From: Streptomyces sp. BA2
Lineage (GTDB): Bacteria > Actinomycetota > Actinomycetes > Streptomycetales > Streptomycetaceae
DNA: 64,000 bases
NCBI RefSeq assembly: GCF_009769735.1
Contig: NZ_WSRO01000002.1
Location: 1,116,001-1,180,000, forward strand
Reading direction: 5' to 3'
The translations under genes and the position numbers were made by a program. The notes under the pieces were generated by a model. That model was not told where the DNA came from, searched no databases, and was given only the letters and a program-made list of their open reading frames with translations. Of the stretch, positions 62,934 through 64,000 are shown one piece after another. Positions within the stretch are counted from its first letter, which is position 1. Each line of letters opens with the position of its first letter.

Positions 62934-62962
62934 AACGTATTTCGCATACAGTCCGCACACAA
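62934..62962 (-). promoter_or_regulatory. Candidate promoter of the oligopeptide-ggt operon
   Basis: On the minus strand TTGTGT (62962-62957), 17 bases, TACGTT (62939-62934) lies about 60 bases before the binding-protein start. The -10 overlaps an inverted repeat AATACG-6-CGTATT (62924-62941), a possible operator. The rest of the 330-base gap between this gene and the VOC gene holds only the repeats listed next. Confidence 0.4.
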
Positions 62963-63080
62963 GAGGCCCGTCCGGATGCCGGACCGGATTTGATGAAGAT
63001 TGAATAACCGGCCGCGACAAATGGCTGCACGCTACACGCAGCGGACTTTCCGTCCATCAAGGGACGAGCCGTCCCCGTGC

Positions 63081-63148
63081 CGCTCGCCGGGCCGTTGTCA
63101 GTCCGCTCACCGGCCGTTGTCAGTCCACTCGCCGGGCCGTTGTCAGTG
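63081..63148. repeat. Three 22-23 bp tandem repeats upstream of the VOC gene
   Basis: Copies at 63081-63103, 63104-63125 and 63126-63148 share CGCTCGCCGGGCCGTTGTCAG with few changes; the middle copy has lost one G. Each contains GCCGTTGTCAG. They end 54 bases before the VOC start, so regulator binding or simple slippage are both possible. Confidence 0.8.
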
Positions 63149-63202
63149 CCCCGCGCTAGTCTCCGCGCAACTGACCGTTCCACCCCGTTCCGGGAGGTTT
63201 TC

Positions 63203-63616
63203 ATGGTCTCGCGTCTCAACCCGTATCTCAGCTTCGGCGGCGATGCCCGCCAGGCGCTGGAGTTCTATAAAGAGGTATTCGGCGGCGACCTCGCGCTCAA
63301 CACCTTCGGCGAAGCCGGCCAGCAGGACAGTCCGGCCGCCGACAAGATCATGCACGGCATGCTGGAGGCGCCCAACGGCTTCACCCTGATGGGCGCGGAC
63401 ACCCCGCCGGGCATGGACCACACCCCGGGCAACAACTTCTCGGTGAGCCTCAGCGGAGACGACGAGGCCGAGCTCCGCGGCTACTGGGAGAAGCTGTCCG
63501 CCGGCGGCTCGGTGTCCGTTCCGATGGAGAAGCAGATGTGGGGCGACGTCTTCGGCATGTGTACGGACCGCTTCGGCATCCCCTGGATGGTCAACATCAG
63601 CGAGCCGCAGAGCTGA
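63203..63616 (+). CDS. VOC-superfamily PhnB-like protein
   Basis: 137 residues: LNPYLSFGGDARQALEFYKE, MHGMLEAPNGFTLMGADTP, GNNFSVSLSGDDEAELRGYW and MEKQMWGDVFGMCTDRFGIP are those of the PhnB/YjdN-like group of glyoxalase-fold proteins. The start has GGGAGG 6 bases upstream. The biochemical role of this subgroup is not established. A terminator follows. Confidence 0.9.
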   Translation: MVSRLNPYLSFGGDARQALEFYKEVFGGDLALNTFGEAGQQDSPAADKIMHGMLEAPNGFTLMGADTPPGMDHTPGNNFSVSLSGDDEAELRGYWEKLSAGGSVSVPMEKQMWGDVFGMCTDRFGIPWMVNISEPQS

Positions 63617-63645
63617 CCGCCCACCCGCAGAGTTGAACGCTCCGT

Positions 63646-63676
63646 GACCGGGGCCCGCCTCCGCCAGGCCCCGGTC
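63646..63676 (+). terminator. Hairpin terminator after the VOC gene
   Basis: GACCGGGGCC and GGCCCCGGTC form a perfect 10-bp stem with an 11-base loop, 29 bases after the VOC stop. Confidence 0.7.
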
Positions 63677-63729
63677 GCGGCCTCCGAGCAGCGCGCCTAC
63701 CGTGTGACGGGGGCGTTTGGAGGCCATCG

Positions 63730-64000
63730 ATGGACCGCTCGCCCGCGCCGGAACCCTTCGAGGCCGTGCAGTCGGCCGGCTCACCACCACCGGCCGCCCC
63801 ACAGCTGAGCGGCGGGCGGCACGAGCACCGCTGGCTGATACTCGGGGTCGTGAGGATCGCCCAGCTGATGGTGGTCCTCGACGCGACGATCGTGAACATC
63901 GCGCTGCCCTCGGCCCAGCGGGACCTCGGGTTCAGCGACGGCAACCGAGGGGGGCACCTCCCGCGCCCTTCAGGCGTGGGGGCGGATCGTCACCGCGTAC
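63730..64000 (+). CDS. MFS transporter (DHA2 type), N-terminal part, frame interrupted
   Basis: From ATG 63730 the protein reads a hydrophilic start and then the first membrane segment WLILGVVRIAQLMVVLDATI, VNIALPSAQRDLGFSDGNR, typical of Streptomyces drug-efflux MFS proteins. The family normally continues QWIVTAYAL. Here GNR is followed by a GC-rich stretch and the family sequence resumes as GG-ATC-GTC-ACC-GCG-TAC (IVTAY) one base out of frame at 63984-64000. The net insertion is about 31 bases, which is not a multiple of three. The window ends there, so I cannot tell whether the frame is restored. Treat it as a probable broken gene. Confidence 0.7.
   Translation, partial: MDRSPAPEPFEAVQSAGSPPPAAPQLSGGRHEHRWLILGVVRIAQLMVVLDATIVNIALPSAQRDLGFSDGNRGGHLPRPSGVGADRHRV
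63946..63983. repeat. Short GC-rich insertion within the MFS gene
   Basis: The 38 bases replace about 7 expected bases between codons for GNR and WIVTAY. It contains GGGGGGCACCTCCCGCGCC and, after TTCA, a partly complementary GGCGTGGGGG, so it can fold as a hairpin. GGGGGCACCTCCC followed later by GGGGG is a pattern I recall in dispersed Streptomyces repeats. Confidence 0.5.

Noticed and set aside
63081..63148. Tandem repeats considered as a CRISPR array
   Set aside because: Three contiguous copies without unique spacers, and no cas genes in the window.

Overview
The window is high-GC actinobacterial DNA and almost certainly a Streptomyces chromosome. The evidence is strongly GC-biased third codon positions, many GTG starts, a DUF5999 small protein, an SsgA-like sporulation protein, mycothiol-dependent formaldehyde metabolism, an IdeR/DmdR-type iron box and a zinc-free L32 ribosomal protein. 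Genes are dense (about 55), on both strands, in short operons with ATGA or GTGA overlaps. I see no rRNA, tRNA, CRISPR array, complete insertion sequence or prophage.

Layout. 1-5.2 kb (minus): a fatty acyl-AMP ligase followed by a polyketide synthase ordered ACP-KS-AT-ACP-TE and cut by the window edge; this is the architecture of the mycobacterial FadD32-Pks13 pair. 5.4-8.9 kb: a double-HTH MerR regulator divergent from a UvrA-like ABC ATPase. 9-11.8 kb: a frameshifted secreted lipase and a PucR-type regulator. 11.9-13 kb: a small secreted protein with a cytosolic partner, resembling a toxin-immunity pair. 13.3-16.9 kb: a TetR/DUF2867 unit, then a TetR divergent from a CYP102-like P450. 17.6-21.5 kb: a TetR divergent from an NCS1 permease and amidohydrolase, around a 37-bp palindrome. 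21.6-28.9 kb (minus): a sugar ABC transporter without its own ATPase, a D-2-hydroxyacid dehydrogenase, a DUF2264 protein and their regulator. 30.6-32 kb: zinc-free L32 plus a CobW-type GTPase.

32-33 kb: a secreted TNT-domain (NAD+ glycohydrolase) toxin with a 78-residue candidate immunity protein. 33.1-36.3 kb: a STAS protein lacking the phosphorylatable serine and a glutamate-type ABC transporter lacking its ATPase. 36.4-43 kb: a lactonase-like propeller protein, a 2OG-type oxygenase, a GH13 glucosidase, an isochorismatase-like hydrolase with an amidohydrolase, and a DUF2470 gene under an iron box. 43.1-44.8 kb: S-(hydroxymethyl)mycothiol dehydrogenase with a metallo-beta-lactamase-fold hydrolase. 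45-48.2 kb: FetB-like permease, glutathione peroxidase, and an MmyB-type regulator divergent from a quinone oxidoreductase. 48.4-55.3 kb: a D-Ala-D-Ala carboxypeptidase, an SsgA-like protein, a membrane-tethered ECF sigma factor, an ATP-dependent DNA ligase and a two-gene K+/H+ antiporter. 55.4-62.9 kb (minus): an oligopeptide ABC operon ending in gamma-glutamyltransferase, probably for gamma-glutamyl peptides. 63-64 kb: a VOC protein and the start of an MFS transporter whose frame is broken by a short GC-rich insertion.

The items I judge most worth following are the FAAL-PKS pair in a genus that makes no mycolic acids, the TNT toxin-immunity cassette with a tandem repeat at its junction, the second putative secreted toxin pair, the sigma factor fused to its own membrane anchor, and the long divergent palindrome at 18.3 kb. 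All functional calls come from reading sequence and recalling families; no database search was run.
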